Origin: Dactylis glomerata
Lineage: Eukaryota; Streptophyta; Magnoliopsida; Poales; Poaceae
Assembly: GCA_007115705.1 (NCBI GenBank)
Contig: QXEO01000553.1
Span: forward strand, 14,120,568-14,184,567
Length of the DNA: 64,000 nt
Direction of reading: 5' to 3'
In this document: piece by piece, positions 35,495-46,675 of the stretch
How the letters are laid out: every line of letters begins with the position of its first letter
Position numbering within the stretch: the first letter of the stretch is position 1
Position numbers and translations under genes: made by a program
The notes under the pieces: generated by a model
Seen by the model: the letters and a program-made list of their open reading frames with translations, nothing else
Database searches by the model: none
Told to the model about the DNA's origin: nothing

Positions 35495-37705
35495 TGTTGG
35501 GGATATACCAAATAGGTGTACCAGCGACGTAGTCCTAAATCAGCAAGCCAGGGTGGCCCATTAGGGGTGGTATGGCGGATTCGCCATACCGGGCGGCCCA
35601 GTTGCTGAAGTTGGCACGGCGGTACTGGACGCAGGCGCTTATGGCGGATCTGGAGACAGGTCCATGGCGGGTTACTAGTGGCGAGTGCTACTCGTGTGAT
35701 GATGGCGCCAGAAAAGTACTGTGGCGTTTAGTTGACGTGGGAGCAGTAAGTCCTTGTGCGTGGTGATTGACCAGCCCGTTGGGAACCCCAAGAGGAAGGT
35801 ATGATGAGTGTAGCAGCAAGTTTTCCCTCAGTTAAGAAACCAAGGTTTATCGATCAGGAGAAGAGAGACGATGACGACTGAAGGTGTTTGTGGAACCTGC
35901 ACACACACAGACAAATACTTTGTCCCCAACTTGCGATGAGGTTGTCAATCTCACCGGTTTGCTTGAAACAAAGGTTATGAGTGTATCGAGTGGAAAACAG
36001 TAGTAATATGCGAGTAAAGTAAACAGTGCGGGAAAAGTAAACAGGTGATTGCAATATGATTAAAATAGGACCGGGGTCCACAGTTCACTAGTGGTGTCTC
36101 TCCATAGATAAATAACATGCTGGGTAAATAAATTACAGTTGGGCAATTGATAGAATAAAGATAACGTGATATGTCAAGAAGATCACTATGAGATTTACTC
36201 TGGGCATTACAACAAAATACATAGACCGCCATCCAACTGCATCTATGACTAATAATCCACCCTCGGGGATATCAATCCGAACACCCCAAAAGTATTAAGT
36301 TGCGAACAACAGATAATTGCATTAAGCAAAGTGTGTAATGTAAACAAAGCATATGCCCTTGAGCATATGAATGTTGTTTTCTCCCTAGTAGCAACAGCAC
36401 ATCTACCACCTTAGAGGTTTCTGTCACTCCCCCAGGTGAAATAGAGACATGAACCCACTATCGAGCATAAATACCCCCTCTTGGAGTCACTAGCAACTAC
36501 TCGGCCAAGATAGCTACTAACAACGGAGAGCATGCAAGATCATAAACAACATAGAGATAACAAAAGATATAATTCAGTACACAACTTAATCATAAACACC
36601 AATATTCATCGGATCCCAACAAACCAACATCATAGAATTACATAACGGTGATCTCAATCATGTAGGGCAGCTCATGAGATCTAAACATGAAGCACATGGT
36701 GGAGAAGACAACCATCTAGCTACTGCTATGGACCCATAGTCCAAGGTAGACTACTCACTCATCGCTCCGGAGGCAAGCATGGCGATGAAGAAGACCTCCG
36801 GTGGCGATTCCCCTCTCCGGCAGGGTGCCGAGAAGAGCTTCTGGACCCTCCCGATCTTCGGGTCGACGGCGGCGGCGGATCGCGATGTATTCTGGAAAAC
36901 TGATCGGGCGCTTAGGTTTTTCTCATCAGGGGGTATATATAGGCGAAAGGACGATGTCAGAGGAGGGACCACGGCCCCTCACGTGGGCCCGGCGCGGCCA
37001 GGGGGTGGCCGCGCCGCCCCTGTGTGTGGGGGCCACGTGGCCCCCCTCCTCAGGTCTTTGGATGTTTGGGAGCTTCCCCGTAAAATATGACTTCAGGAAC
37101 TTGTTTCGTCCAATTCCGAGAATATTTCTGTGTATCACTTCTGAAACACAAAAACAACAGAAAACAGGAAACTGGCACTGTGGCACTTCGTTAATAGGTT
37201 AGTTCCGGAAAATGTATAAAAGTACCACTAAGTGTAACGAAACAATAGGCAAATGGTGTAAAAACAAGCATGGAGCATCAAAAATTATAGATACGTTTGA
37301 GACGTATCAGCGAGCTTATAGCGGATCGGATGACGGCCCATGGCGGGTGACCTTGTAGCGTACGCGCAGGACTTAGTCTAGGACTCCAAGTTGTATCCGC
37401 TCCGGTACCAACGTGTAGCCCACGCCAGGCGCCTTTATAAGCCCGGCGTGGAGTAGCCCTTGAGGCATCAGACTAATCTTACAGCCAATCGCATAGCGAA
37501 ACAGCCAACCTCATCATTGTAATCGAGCACTTGTTGCCATATAGTGAATTATAGCAGCACGTAGGGTCTCGCCACCATTGCGGGATCTGAAGCTGGGTAA
37601 ACTCGTGCTACCACCGTCCTGGATCGCTCCTTCGTGTTCACCCCCTTCCACAAACCGCCATACCCCTACCTCTATGGCAGATCTGTTGACGAAACCACGA
37701 CATCA
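35495..37705 (+). repeat. 3' LTR of element D, interrupted
   Basis: Starts TGTTGGGGATATACC and ends ACGACATCA. It is interrupted by a B-family solo LTR at about 35744-37309. The remaining LTR is about 645 bp. A TATA-like TTTATAA lies at 37434-37440. No second copy exists in the window because D's left end is deleted. Confidence 0.65.
35744..37309 (-). repeat. Solo LTR of the B family inside D's LTR
   Basis: Homologous to 13690-15260 from TCCTTGTGCG (35751) to ACGTATCA (37309), with no internal sequence and no second LTR, so it is a solo LTR. The first ten bases are altered. The flanks GGGAG (35739-35743) and GCGAG (37310-37314) differ by one base and may be the target duplication. Confidence 0.82.
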
Positions 37706-37750
37706 GGGGTTCTCAATTGACGGGCTCTATTATCTATACCCTTGCCACCA
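37706..37750 (-). repeat. 3' LTR fragment of element E
   Basis: GGGCTCTATTATCTATACCC and the CACCA end match the outer end of the 5' LTR (39650-39697) with a few differences. The rest is missing. Confidence 0.75.
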
Positions 37751-39322
37751 GCCAAAAAAGCATCTATTGCTCTCTCGTCGGAGACGTCTTCTGCAGAATT
37801 TTTGATTACACTCCAGCGTTGTATATAAGAGCGCAGAGTTTCATCTTCCCTCTGTACGCACGACTTAATTTTTTTTTGCGAATTGGCTCTCTAGTTTTCC
37901 CCAACTCCCGATGGAATCGTTGGGTAGAGTGTTAAACCAGGACCATGCTGCGCCGGTGAGGTGTAACTGCAAACTTTGCATTGCCGTTGCTCTTGTTCCT
38001 CCGAGTATTTGTACTGCTTGCAGGTAGTCTGATAACCATAGTGTGGGTTCTTGCGACCCATCATACTTTTGCTGATTGTGCGGCAACTTGAATCCTTTGG
38101 GTACCCGCGTTCTGCGAACCCTTCGGGTAAAGCATAATGCGCCCATCTCTTTTTCGTCATCTTCGTAATTTTCTTCTTTCCACGCATAGCGCGCATTGTT
38201 TACTCTTGCTTGTGCTATTATATTCCTTGCATCCTCCTTTTGTGCTTGACGCTTTTCGTCGTCTAACGACTCGCTTGTTTTGTTTTGCGAAGGTTGGCGC
38301 TTGAGTCCTTCCTTTCGCTTCTCCTTATGATATGTCGCCTTTTTCTCTGGAAGATGTTTTCTTAGCCTGTCTTCCACCAACCCGAGGCTTCATATTGCGG
38401 CTTGATGCATGTGCTCCCGCGGATCTCCAGGCTTTGGTTGTGTAATTAGTAGGTACGCATGTGCTGCTACCAGTGCTGCTGCTAGTGTTTCTTGCACAAA
38501 GTCCTCTTCCTCATCTGATGGGTGTGCGCTTACACTTTTCTTATGGCTTTCTTCTCTTGTCCGTGCTGTTGTCCTCCTGCTGTGTTTTGGGTCTCTGCGC
38601 CTTTCTATGCTGGACTCTGATGCATCACTGTATTCATCCCAATATCCTCCACTTGATGCGCTGTTGTTGTCTTGGGTTCTCATAAACATGTCTTTTTCCT
38701 CCCTCAACTTCTTTTTGTGCTGGTGCAGTGCGTATTGATACCCCATCAGAACTTTTCTTCTTGAATCTGCGGGTACTTCCGTGCCGTGATTAATGGCTAA
38801 CATGATGATTCTCCACTCTCCGGTGGAGACGTGAATTTTCTCCTTCTCCTTCTTGCCGTTGCTCCTTGGTTTGTCGACTTGCATGACGATTTCTTCATTG
38901 CCTGCATGATTATTCTCTTCTGTTGCTTCAGTGATAATGACGCATAACTGGTGTATACTTCTGGAGACGCCGCTGCTTCCTGTGGCGAAATCCCTTGGAC
39001 TGTCGCGTGGCTTATCCACTGTTGCTTCCACGTCGGGCTCTCCCCAAGTTTCGTCGAATTCCTCGAGTTTCTTTTTTATATTTTCTGTTGCTGCGAGACT
39101 GACCGGCGAGTTTACCTCGCTGGAAGAGCCCACAGATGATCCATACATTGTGATTGTCTTGGTTTTGCTTACTGATGGACCCGATTTCGCCGGATTCGAA
39201 AGACGAGTCGAACCCGAAGGTCCGATGTAGAAGCTCAGACTTCCGATTGTCAACTCCATCTCTTGATTTTCGTCGACTTTTGGATTGCTATTGGCTAAAA
39301 GTGAAAAAGCCGTCGAATTCAT
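37751..39322 (-). pseudogene. Element E gag, broken
   Basis: The likely start is the ATG at 39320-39322 (MNSTAFSLLANSN), just inside the primer site. A long acidic and basic N-terminal region is followed by an in-frame TGA at 38387-38389. The same frame continues through the Gag core (RVPKGFKLPHNQQKYDGSQE, AVQILGGTRATAMQSLQ, AAWSWFNTLP). It fails at an A-run near 37867-37876. Gag-like coding (TLRSYIQRWS) continues in another frame up to the LTR border at 37751. No CCHC knuckle or protease remains, so the internal part has been deleted. Confidence 0.75.
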
Positions 39323-39340
39323 GATTCCAACGCCCAGAGT

Positions 39341-39357
39341 CCCCACGGTCGGCGCCA
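39341..39357 (-). other. Primer-binding site of element E
   Basis: Minus-strand TGGCGCCGACCGTGGGG, two bases inside the 5' LTR, in the usual position. I do not assign the tRNA. Confidence 0.65.
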
Positions 39358-39359
39358 AT

Positions 39360-39697
39360 TGACAAGGGTTAACTCAACAAATGTCCAATATGAAGGACTT
39401 AAGATCGGGGGAGTAGGGCGTCGGATGAACTCGAAGGTAAAATCAGTCAAACAAGGTGTGTATCGAAAGTAAACGTAAGAGTAAACTTAGCTTGCTTTCA
39501 ATCCGTCCCTCACCGTCCTCTCCTGGCCCCTATATATAGGTGGCCAGGTCTCAAGAATCGGGAGGGGTCCGGTATGTATTACAATATTGGTATACGACAT
39601 GAACTCATATCTTGACTAAGATTACAATTGGGCCTAGTCTTAACGGGCCTCAGGGGTACTCAACCGACGGGCTCTATTATCTATACCCTTGTCACCA
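39360..39697 (-). repeat. 5' LTR of element E
   Basis: A 338-bp LTR starting TGACAAGGG and ending GTCACCA on the plus strand. A TATA-like CCTATATATAGG lies at 39529-39540. Confidence 0.75.
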
Positions 39698-40167
39698 GGG
39701 GTGCGCGCCTGTAGCTGGATCTAGGAATGGTTTCCACTGAGAGTGTAGAGGAGTGGGTGATCTTCCAAACCAAAATACAAAAATTGAGATAAGTATATTA
39801 GCTTGTTTTTCGGTAGGTTATTGTTTAGCTAGCTGAAACTATATTAGCTTGTTTTCGGTAGGTTATTGTGAGATGTTCCTTTGCTTGTTATGATATAGGA
39901 ACATCATTGTTGTGCTATCAACACATCAATGCCGTGCCCTGGCTCTGAAAATTTTCTACATGTACATGATGCAGCCTAGAGTATTTGGACTCAGCGATAA
40001 TGCCCGACCCGCATCCTCATCGATGACGTGGCGACAACCCGTTTGAGGTGCCCCATGTCTGGGACTGGGCTCCGCCGGGCTGGCACTAGGAGTTGCTACC
40101 TTCCGGGATGCGCAACTAGGTGAGGAATCCGGGTCCCGTCATTGACCCGAAGCTTCTTTGATGGCAG
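39698..40167. other. Unassigned flank
   Basis: No gene or element recognised. The phrase ATATTAGCTTGTTTT occurs twice (about 39788 and 39840), a short local duplication. Confidence 0.3.
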
Positions 40168-40401
40168 TTGCATGGGCCACTATCAGTGTGGAGGGAGCCG
40201 GACCCCAAGGAGGTGGTACGCCGTTGTGTTAGGGAGGAGGACGAGCACGTCCGTCGCTACATGGTAGCATTGGACGCCATGTTCTCCAATACCTGGCAGT
40301 ATCTCCAGGGATCTCACCCGAGCTATGATCCTGTGATGGTTCCTCAACTTTGGGTGTTCACCGCCCACGGCTCCAGAACCGGGAGTGGTCGTTCAGTTTG
40401 A
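40168..40401 (+). pseudogene. ORF remnant of unknown grass family
   Basis: A 77-codon frame with WREPDPKEVVRRCVREEDEH and SNTWQYLQGSHPSYDP. It has coding-like composition (GC-rich third positions, regular E/R pattern) unlike its AT-rich surroundings. I do not recognise the family. It may be one exon of the same locus as the remnants at 41741-42189, on the far side of the tandem array. Confidence 0.35.
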
Positions 40402-40469
40402 TTAGGCGAGATGTATTAGTTTAGTTTACTTGATCTCTACTTAATTGCTACTTAAAAAATCATCTAGCT

Positions 40470-41690
40470 TTGAATATTATTGTTATCAGGTTGCTTGTGT
40501 GTCTCCAATTGTATGAAGCCGATAATGTTTCTTGTGGTTTGTTTTGTTGCAAGGGCCAATGATTAAAAATTGTGGCAGCATGTGACCCCGATAGTCCGTT
40601 AGGCCTTGTAATATACACAAGTAAAATTCTTGTGTATTTTACTTGTCTCAACGAGGCTATCAGGCTTGCTTGTGTGTGTCCAATTGTATGAGGCCGATAA
40701 TGTTTCTTGTGGTTTATTTTTGTTGCAACAACCGATGATTAAAATCTGTGGCACTATGTGACCCTGATAGTCTGTTGAGCCTTGTAATATACACAAGTAC
40801 AATTCTAGTGTATTTCACTAGGCTTAACAAGGCTATCAGGGTTGCTTGTGTGTGTCCAATATGAGGCTGATAAAGTTTCTTGTGGTTTGTTTTCGTTGCA
40901 ACGGCCGATGATTAAAAGTGTGAATCGTGTCCCCAGATGGTGTGAGTGATTCATATGATGTGTACAAATACAAATCTTGTGCATCCCACTAGGCTCACTC
41001 ACACCATCCCTGGGGATTTATATGTGCCCACTCCAATTAGTATGAGGCCCTATTCTTATGGTTTGTTTTTGTTGTAACATCCGATGATTAAAATTGTGGA
41101 TTGTGTCCTCGGATGGTGTGAGTGAGCCATGTGATATGTACAAATACAAATCTTGTTCATCCCACTAGGCTCACTAACACCATCCCTGGGGATATATATG
41201 TGCCCACTATAATTAGTATGAGGCCCTATCTTGTGGTTTGTTTTCGTTGCAACGGCCGTGGATCGTGTCTCCGGATGGTGTGAGTGAGCCATGTGATGTG
41301 TACAGATAAAAATATTGTGCATCCCACTAGGCTCACTAACTCCATCTTTGGGGATTAATATGTGCCCAGTCTAATTAGTATGAGGCCCTAATGTTTCTTG
41401 TGGTTTGTTTTTGTTGCAACGGCCGATGATTAAAATTGTGGATCGTGGCCCAGATAGTGTGAGTGAGCTATGTGATGTTTATATATACAAATCTTGTGCA
41501 TCCCACTAGGCTCACTAACTCTATCCCTGGGGATTAATATGTGTCCACTCTAATTAATATGAGGCCCTAATGTTTCTTGTGGTTTGTTTTTGTTGCAACG
41601 ACCGATGATTAAAATTGTGGATCGTGTCCCCAGATGGTGTGAGCGAGCCATGTGATATGTACAAATACAAATCTTGTGCATCCTAATGGT
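40470..41690 (+). repeat. Seven-copy tandem array of about 174-bp hairpin units
   Basis: The anchor TTTCTTGTGGTTTG (with variants) recurs at about 40527, 40701, 40874, 41053, 41228, 41392 and 41571, with spacings of 163-179 bp. Each unit contains an inverted repeat. In units 1-2 the arms are of the type CCCTGATAG...CTATCAGGG. In units 3-6 they read GATGGTGTGAGTGA...TCACTCACACCATC. Unit 7 is incomplete. No coding signal. Confidence 0.85.
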
Positions 41691-41740
41691 GTAAGTTTAT
41701 TTGCAACTATATTAATTCAAATCATCTTTTGTTATGTTAG

Positions 41741-42189
41741 ATGGACGTTTGCGATCACTGTGGCCATGTTTCATGTCGACAGAAGAGGATTGCCATAACT
41801 CTCCCCCACGACCTTGAGACTATAGTGGTACGTTTTTATTGTACACATGTTATTTGCCATATATATTTGTTTGCCGCTCAAACATATAACTAATTTTTTT
41901 TTACAATTTTGTGTAGCCTGTCCCATGCCGCTCAAGGCGTGCATATGCGAGCATGTGCATAGAAATACTGCACAACTTGGATCTTTAGAGGTCAACCTAG
42001 TGCACGGGACTATTCCACAATGCTAGTTCAGGATTCTTGTAACAAATAAGGTAAACTGAACCTACTTTAGTGGTCCTACTTGGAGAGCGTTTGCCGAGCG
42101 GTATGCAATGGCACCCGGCCAAAAGTTTGTTCTTTGGCTCGAAGAAGGAGACAGTGCCATCATCTTCGATCTCCCGGAGCCCGTTGACG
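41741..42189 (+). pseudogene. Exon-like coding remnants, possibly B3-like
   Basis: ATG at 41741 opens 29 codons (MDVCDHCGHVSCRQKR...) ending at a GTACGT donor (41828). An acceptor TGTGTAG (to 41916) opens a second stretch (PVPCRSRRAYASMCIEI) that meets a stop after HNLDL. Further on, GPTWRAFAERYAMAPGQKFV and EEGDSAIIFDLPEPVDD end at a GTGAGT donor (42190). The last part faintly resembles the end of a B3 DNA-binding domain. CDHCGHVSC could bind zinc. The frames do not join cleanly, so this is a decayed gene or captured fragment. Confidence 0.4.
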
Positions 42190-42398
42190 ACGTGAGTTCT
42201 GCGGAGGAGATTAGTTTGGTTACTTGATATGTACGTAGGTTCAATAATATGTATGTATGCATGTGATGTGTGGTGTCATGTTTGTTACTTGATGTTGCTG
42301 TTAAGTAATATATATGATGGCTGTTTGTTGTTTCTTATATGTTGTTGTTCCCGTATATTTCTTTCTGTATTTTTGATTTTTTTCCTTTAATTGTTACT
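42190..42398. other. AT-rich unassigned segment
   Basis: Intron-like, T-rich sequence after the donor at 42190. Nothing else recognised. Confidence 0.25.
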
Positions 42399-43096
42399 GC
42401 CAGCGAACAGAATCTTACCCCCAGCGAATACAAACCATACCCCCCGGAGATAAATTGATCCCACTAATGCTTACCCTCGGTGATGAGGTTCTACCCCCGC
42501 AATGCCTATGCTTGAGGGCTTTCGATTCATGGACAGAGCGTGGGATCCGGCGAACTCGACGGCGGTCAAACAAGGATGAGGGCACATGAGAGTTTACCCA
42601 GGTTCGGCCCCTGGGGGGTAAAGACCTACATCCTGCTTGTCTGACTTTGTATTATGGTGTGTTATAGCGAGGTGTTACAATGGCGGCGTAGATGTGATCT
42701 AGCCAAAGGTGGAGAGCTCTCGAGATTACGAGTGCTTGATGGAGGTGGAAAAGTAGGGTTGCCAGAGAAGATCTTGGAGATCCCTCCTAACCTTTTATAT
42801 GGGAAGGTTAGGTCTCAAGATCCTTCCCCAAGTCGGTTACAAATTGACGGTAGTTGAAAACCTAGATGGGGAGGAATACGACTAAGTCTTCTCCTTCGAG
42901 TTCTTGCAGTGCACGCCAAGTTTCGGCTTCATGGGCTGCGCTATCTGTGCGCCGCTGTGGGCTTTAATCTTCTCTCCGACAGGCTTGCTTCTGGGCCAAA
43001 AACCATATAGGCCAAAGATGAGGACCCGCAGGGTCATTCCTTCATCGCCCGGCGAACGAAACTTACCCCCGTCAAATACGGGAGTTCGCCAGCAGT
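42399..43096. mobile_element. Unclassified segment with repeated ends
   Basis: It starts TACTGCCAGCGAAC and ends GTTCGCCAGCAGTA, an imperfect 14-bp inverted repeat. The phrase CTTACCCCC, followed by a near-match to GCGAATAC, occurs as a direct repeat at both ends (about 42415 and 43062). The inside contains CCCAGGTTCGGCCCC, often seen in LTRs of grass gypsy elements. No target duplication found. It may be a solo LTR or a small DNA transposon. Confidence 0.35.
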
Positions 43097-43103
43097 ATAG
43101 TGT

Positions 43104-43192
43104 GTTATCACCTACACACTAAAAGATGTCTAGATACATGGATGAGTATGATGAGCTAAAACATCTTAGATTTTGGAACAAAGGGAGTACCT
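43104..43192. mobile_element. Stowaway-type MITE, one end clear
   Basis: Contains CTAAAAGATGTCTAGATACA and ends in CAAAGGGAGTA, the usual Stowaway right end. The left terminal CTCCCTCC is missing. A similar isolated end (AGAACAGAGGGAGTA) lies at 43404-43418. Confidence 0.5.
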
Positions 43193-44096
43193 ATTAATTA
43201 GGGGATGGTAACCGATGGGCCTCCTCCACTGCATGACCGCATGCAGGCATGCAGCCCATACGATTTCCCACCCCAGCGAAAAAAGAGGAAGATGGAGTGC
43301 TGGAGAATATTTAGGGGGAGGTTGTTAAGCTAAATTTAATGCAAAGCTGGCCTTAGATGTGACGTCAATTGGAACAAATAGTTTTTCCGGACTAATACAC
43401 TAGAACAGAGGGAGTACCTTAAAAAGTGTGATTTTATGGTAACATAGCTAGTTATCACAACTATCTCTCTCTTTATATAATGACATGCCATATCATTTTT
43501 GTATCTTGGAAATTTGATTTAATCACCTTCGTTACTCCCACTATAAATAGTCTTAACCGCCAGTTTAAAAGAAATAATTGCTTAGTACTGATAATGTGAA
43601 AGACTAGACAATCATGCATAGAATTCTGAAAAACCGTCTTCAACAACGTCATCATAGAGGTCCTTAAAAGAATTTCAAAAAAAAATCATAGAAATCCTTA
43701 AAAGAAAAATAATGTTTTCTAACTAAACGAGAACCAAAAGAAACTTCCATCTCCTCTTGTTGCTATATGCCCGAAAAAATAGCTTCTTGTTGTCATCCAA
43801 ATATTTTTCCACTTTACTCTATCCTTCCTTAAATGCATTTGGCTCATCGAACCCATCTGAAGCTACAACTTGGCATGTTTCTTTTTATCTGCAAATCAGC
43901 ATAAAAATCAATCTGGTGAACAATAAACTATTGGTAGTTTTTGGTAAAGAGTAAAATATAATTTATTCCATATATATAGAGACTGCTAAAAAGACCATCG
44001 CATGTGTGAAACTTAAAAGGTGCACATACTAATGCACATCTACTCGAGCATGTAGAACAACAGAGTTAAAACCGTACACTGTAGGTATGTAATAAT
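43193..44096. other. No gene seen
   Basis: AT-rich, without coding character, apart from the isolated MITE end near 43404-43418. Confidence 0.3.
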
Positions 44097-44098
44097 TA

Positions 44099-44192
44099 TT
44101 CCCTCCGATCGGAAATAAGTGTCGGCAATTTTATACTAGCTCAGTACAAAGTTTGTACTAAATCTCCGACAGTTATTTCCAATCGGAGGGAG
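44099..44192. mobile_element. Stowaway MITE, complete (94 bp)
   Basis: Terminal inverted repeats TTCCCTCCGATCGGAAATAA and, on the other side, TTATTTCCAATCGGAGGGAG. They are flanked by TA at 44097-44098 and 44193-44194. Folds end to end. Confidence 0.88.
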
Positions 44193-44194
44193 TA

Positions 44195-45360
44195 GTTACT
44201 TTTTGATAGCTATAACCACTTTGAAGGGGCAATCTCTATGACCAATGTGGCAATTTCCCTTTCCGATTCCAGGTTTCATGCTTCTCAATGTTCCCTTCTT
44301 TCGTGTCACCGGTTTAAACTAGCATCGTCGTCGCCGGTGCTGAACCAAAAATGAAAAATATAAGAATCATCTTGCACCTTAAAACTTTAGGTAGGATATT
44401 TCAAAAAAAATAGGAGAGGATGATTCAAACAAAATAAGTAACATTCAGAAAATTTGGAGAAACTTCCATGATTTCTAAATGTAGAAGAAAAAAATTATGT
44501 GTCGTCGCGCTTCAAACATTATGTGTAGAGCCAAATTTTCACTAACACAAACAATAATTATGCAAGAATACAGTATACAACATCAAAAAGGTTAAGAAAA
44601 TAATAATAAACGATGGAGATCTTAACTTTCAAGGACAAACCCAAAAACTTTAAAACACATGCATGAATCAGAAATATGCTGAGAATTCATTAGAAGGGAG
44701 AGGAAATATCTAGAAATAGAAGCCCTGGTTGTGATCTGATGCAGTGGGGCAATGGAAAAGTCTATGTCGGGTTGTTGGCATCGTCTCCTTCCCATTTGAA
44801 AAGCTTAGGTCGCAGAGAGCAGCGCATCGGACCATGAGCACTGGCGAATGCGGTAATGGTAGGCGGCGGATGGTAGCGAGAGCCGAGAGGAGGGTGATTT
44901 GTCTCTGGTCTGATCGGATAGGAATGGACAAGGAAAGGAAATCTGGAGATGATAAGGTTGGACCAGTCTAATTACCCACGCGTTTGTCTTTCTGGTAGCA
45001 AGCTGGAGAGAAAAACATAGAACACAAGCAAATTGAGGAAAGAACACAGATGTGAATTTTGCCTTTAGTTGGGAAGTGACCATGCTACCGCCAGTCCACC
45101 AAAGGGAAAAATCGCTAATGGTGTTGCGCATAATATACTAGCTAGCCATGACCTGATGGGAAATACTGATTTCTTCAATACAGCAAAATATACATTTATT
45201 AGGCATAATTGTAATCAGGACGTACTAAATGCTAGCTAATTGGATGATTAAGGTTAGTTTTTAGCTAGACCACCAAAGTATGAATTATGATTCTCGGTAA
45301 TTGAATTTTTTGTTACACGAACAAAATGTACATATAATAATTGTCTTATTTCTCTTTTTA
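44195..45360. other. No gene seen
   Basis: Mixed sequence with short overlapping frames on both strands near 44740-45130 that show no domain. Nothing assignable. Confidence 0.3.
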
Positions 45361-45375
45361 TCATTCAACGCTTTT

Positions 45376-46095
45376 CGCCGCTCCTTAACTGGGCATCGTT
45401 GGACTATGTGGCTACAATTAGTGCAGCGGCTTTTACAAGTTCAGTTAACCAACGAGAAAGATATTTTTGTTTGGGGTCTGACAACGTCTGGGATCTTCAC
45501 TGTCAAGTCAATGTACTTAGATCTTCTAGATGATGACACGAAATACCTCAAAAAATTTATATGGAAAATGAAGGTGCCGCTTAAGATAAAGGTCTTCATG
45601 TGGTTTCTTCACCGCAAAGTAATTTTAACTAAAGACAATTTGATTAAGAGGAACTGGAATGGTAATGAATCTTGTTGTTTTTGTGATGATAAAGAATCTA
45701 TCCAACATTTATTTTTTGAGTGTCCTCTTGCGAAGATAATTTGGCGCATTATACATATGACCTTTGGATTAGAACCGCCTAAGAATGTTTCAAATGTTTT
45801 TGGGAATTGGCTCAAGGGTATTCCTAAGGAGGATCTTAGTAAGATTAGAGTGGGTGTTTGTGCGGTGATATGGGCTATTTGGAACACCAGAAATGACTTT
45901 ATATTTAACAAACCGAAAAAACACTCATTTTTGCAGGTTATCCCTATGGCTACCCACTGGATCCGTATGTGGTCCTATCTCCAACAAGAGGAGCACCGGG
46001 ATGCGATGGATTCTGGGTGCAACCGTTTGGAGACGGTAGCTCAGGATTTATTCAGCCGGTGCGGCTGGCAGTTGCATAATAGGCTTACCTTTTGA
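45376..46095 (+). pseudogene. LINE ORF2 C-terminus with zf-RVT
   Basis: Partial frame starting inside ORF2 just after the target duplication. It shows SGIFTVKSMYLDLL, WKMKVPLKIKVFMWFLHRK and the zinc-binding pattern CCFCDDKESIQHLFFECPLA, then WAIWNTRNDFIFNK, and it ends at TGA 46093-46095. The reverse transcriptase proper is missing because of 5' truncation at insertion. The frame itself has no stop, suggesting a fairly recent copy. The upstream extension to 45301 is target DNA, not LINE. Confidence 0.82.
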
Positions 46096-46219
46096 TGTAT
46101 TACCAAACTGGTTTTATTTTCCGTTGGCTTATTCATGTGGCCACCCTGTGCGATCCGTGAGTTGTAATACTAGAGATATTTGTGTCGTTGGACACGTTTC
46201 AATAAAATAAAGGCCATAT
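45376..46219 (+). mobile_element. Second LINE, 5'-truncated, left segment
   Basis: The LINE starts inside ORF2. A 15-bp target duplication, TCATTCAACGCTTTT (45361-45375), is repeated as TCAATCAACGCTTTT at 58593-58607 after the poly(A). The two copies differ by one base. The CACTA element interrupts its 3' UTR at 46220. Confidence 0.85.
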
Positions 46220-46430
46220 CACTAGTGGAAAACAGAGAAATAGCACCGGTTCATAACCCCGATTAGCACCGGTTTTGCAACCGGTGCAACGCATCCGGGA
46301 CTAAAGCCCTCCCCCTTTAGCACCGGTTGCGTTACGAACCGGTGCTAAAGGGTCTCCACGTGGCCGTGTAGAGCAGCTCCGGCCGATGGACCTTTAGCAC
46401 CGGTTTGTAATATGAACCGGTGCTAGAGGA
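46220..46430. repeat. Left terminus and subterminal repeats of the CACTA
   Basis: Copies of the motif TTAGCACCGG on both strands between 46240 and 46430, often as inverted pairs such as AGCACCGGTTTTGCAACCGG. In En/Spm-type elements such motifs bind the element's own protein. Confidence 0.88.
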
Positions 46431-46675
46431 TGGCGACGTGGCAGCCCCTGCAGTGTTTGGCTAAAACCCTAATCCCTAGCCTTTTGAAATACGGTTTTTT
46501 CGGGTATTTGAAAAATGTTGATGCACATATAAAAGAAACCATCATATATATTACACAATATCGTCATACATATAGAGATCGAAGCTAGTATGTGTTATCT
46601 TTTATCGTGTTTGGTCGAACATATTACATAATGGAACATTGTACACGTTCATGAATATATACAATATAATTTCAG

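Larger units (their letters stand above)
28150..37705 (+). mobile_element. Element D: 5'-truncated Tat/Retand gypsy retrotransposon
   Basis: D begins abruptly inside the RT domain and has lost its 5' LTR, gag, protease and the first part of RT. It then runs through RNase H, a second RNase H, integrase, a region with an antisense gene, a polypurine tract and a 3' LTR. The second RNase H and the antisense gene fit the Tat lineage (relatives of RIRE2, Grande and Ogre). A solo LTR of the B family sits inside its 3' LTR. Confidence 0.82.
37706..39697 (-). mobile_element. Element E: gag-only Tat-like remnant
   Basis: Minus-strand element with a 338-bp 5' LTR (39360-39697), a primer site, a gag pseudogene, and only the outermost 45 bp of its 3' LTR (37706-37750), where element D's LTR abuts. 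Protease and pol are absent. D appears to have inserted into E's 3' LTR. Confidence 0.7.

Noticed and set aside
40470..41690. Regular repeats that could suggest a CRISPR array
   Set aside because: Units are about 174 bp with no short repeat/unique spacer pattern, and the host is a plant nucleus.
44710..45131. Overlapping ORFs on both strands upstream of the second LINE
   Set aside because: No domain, no splice pattern and no sign of selection. Probably chance frames.
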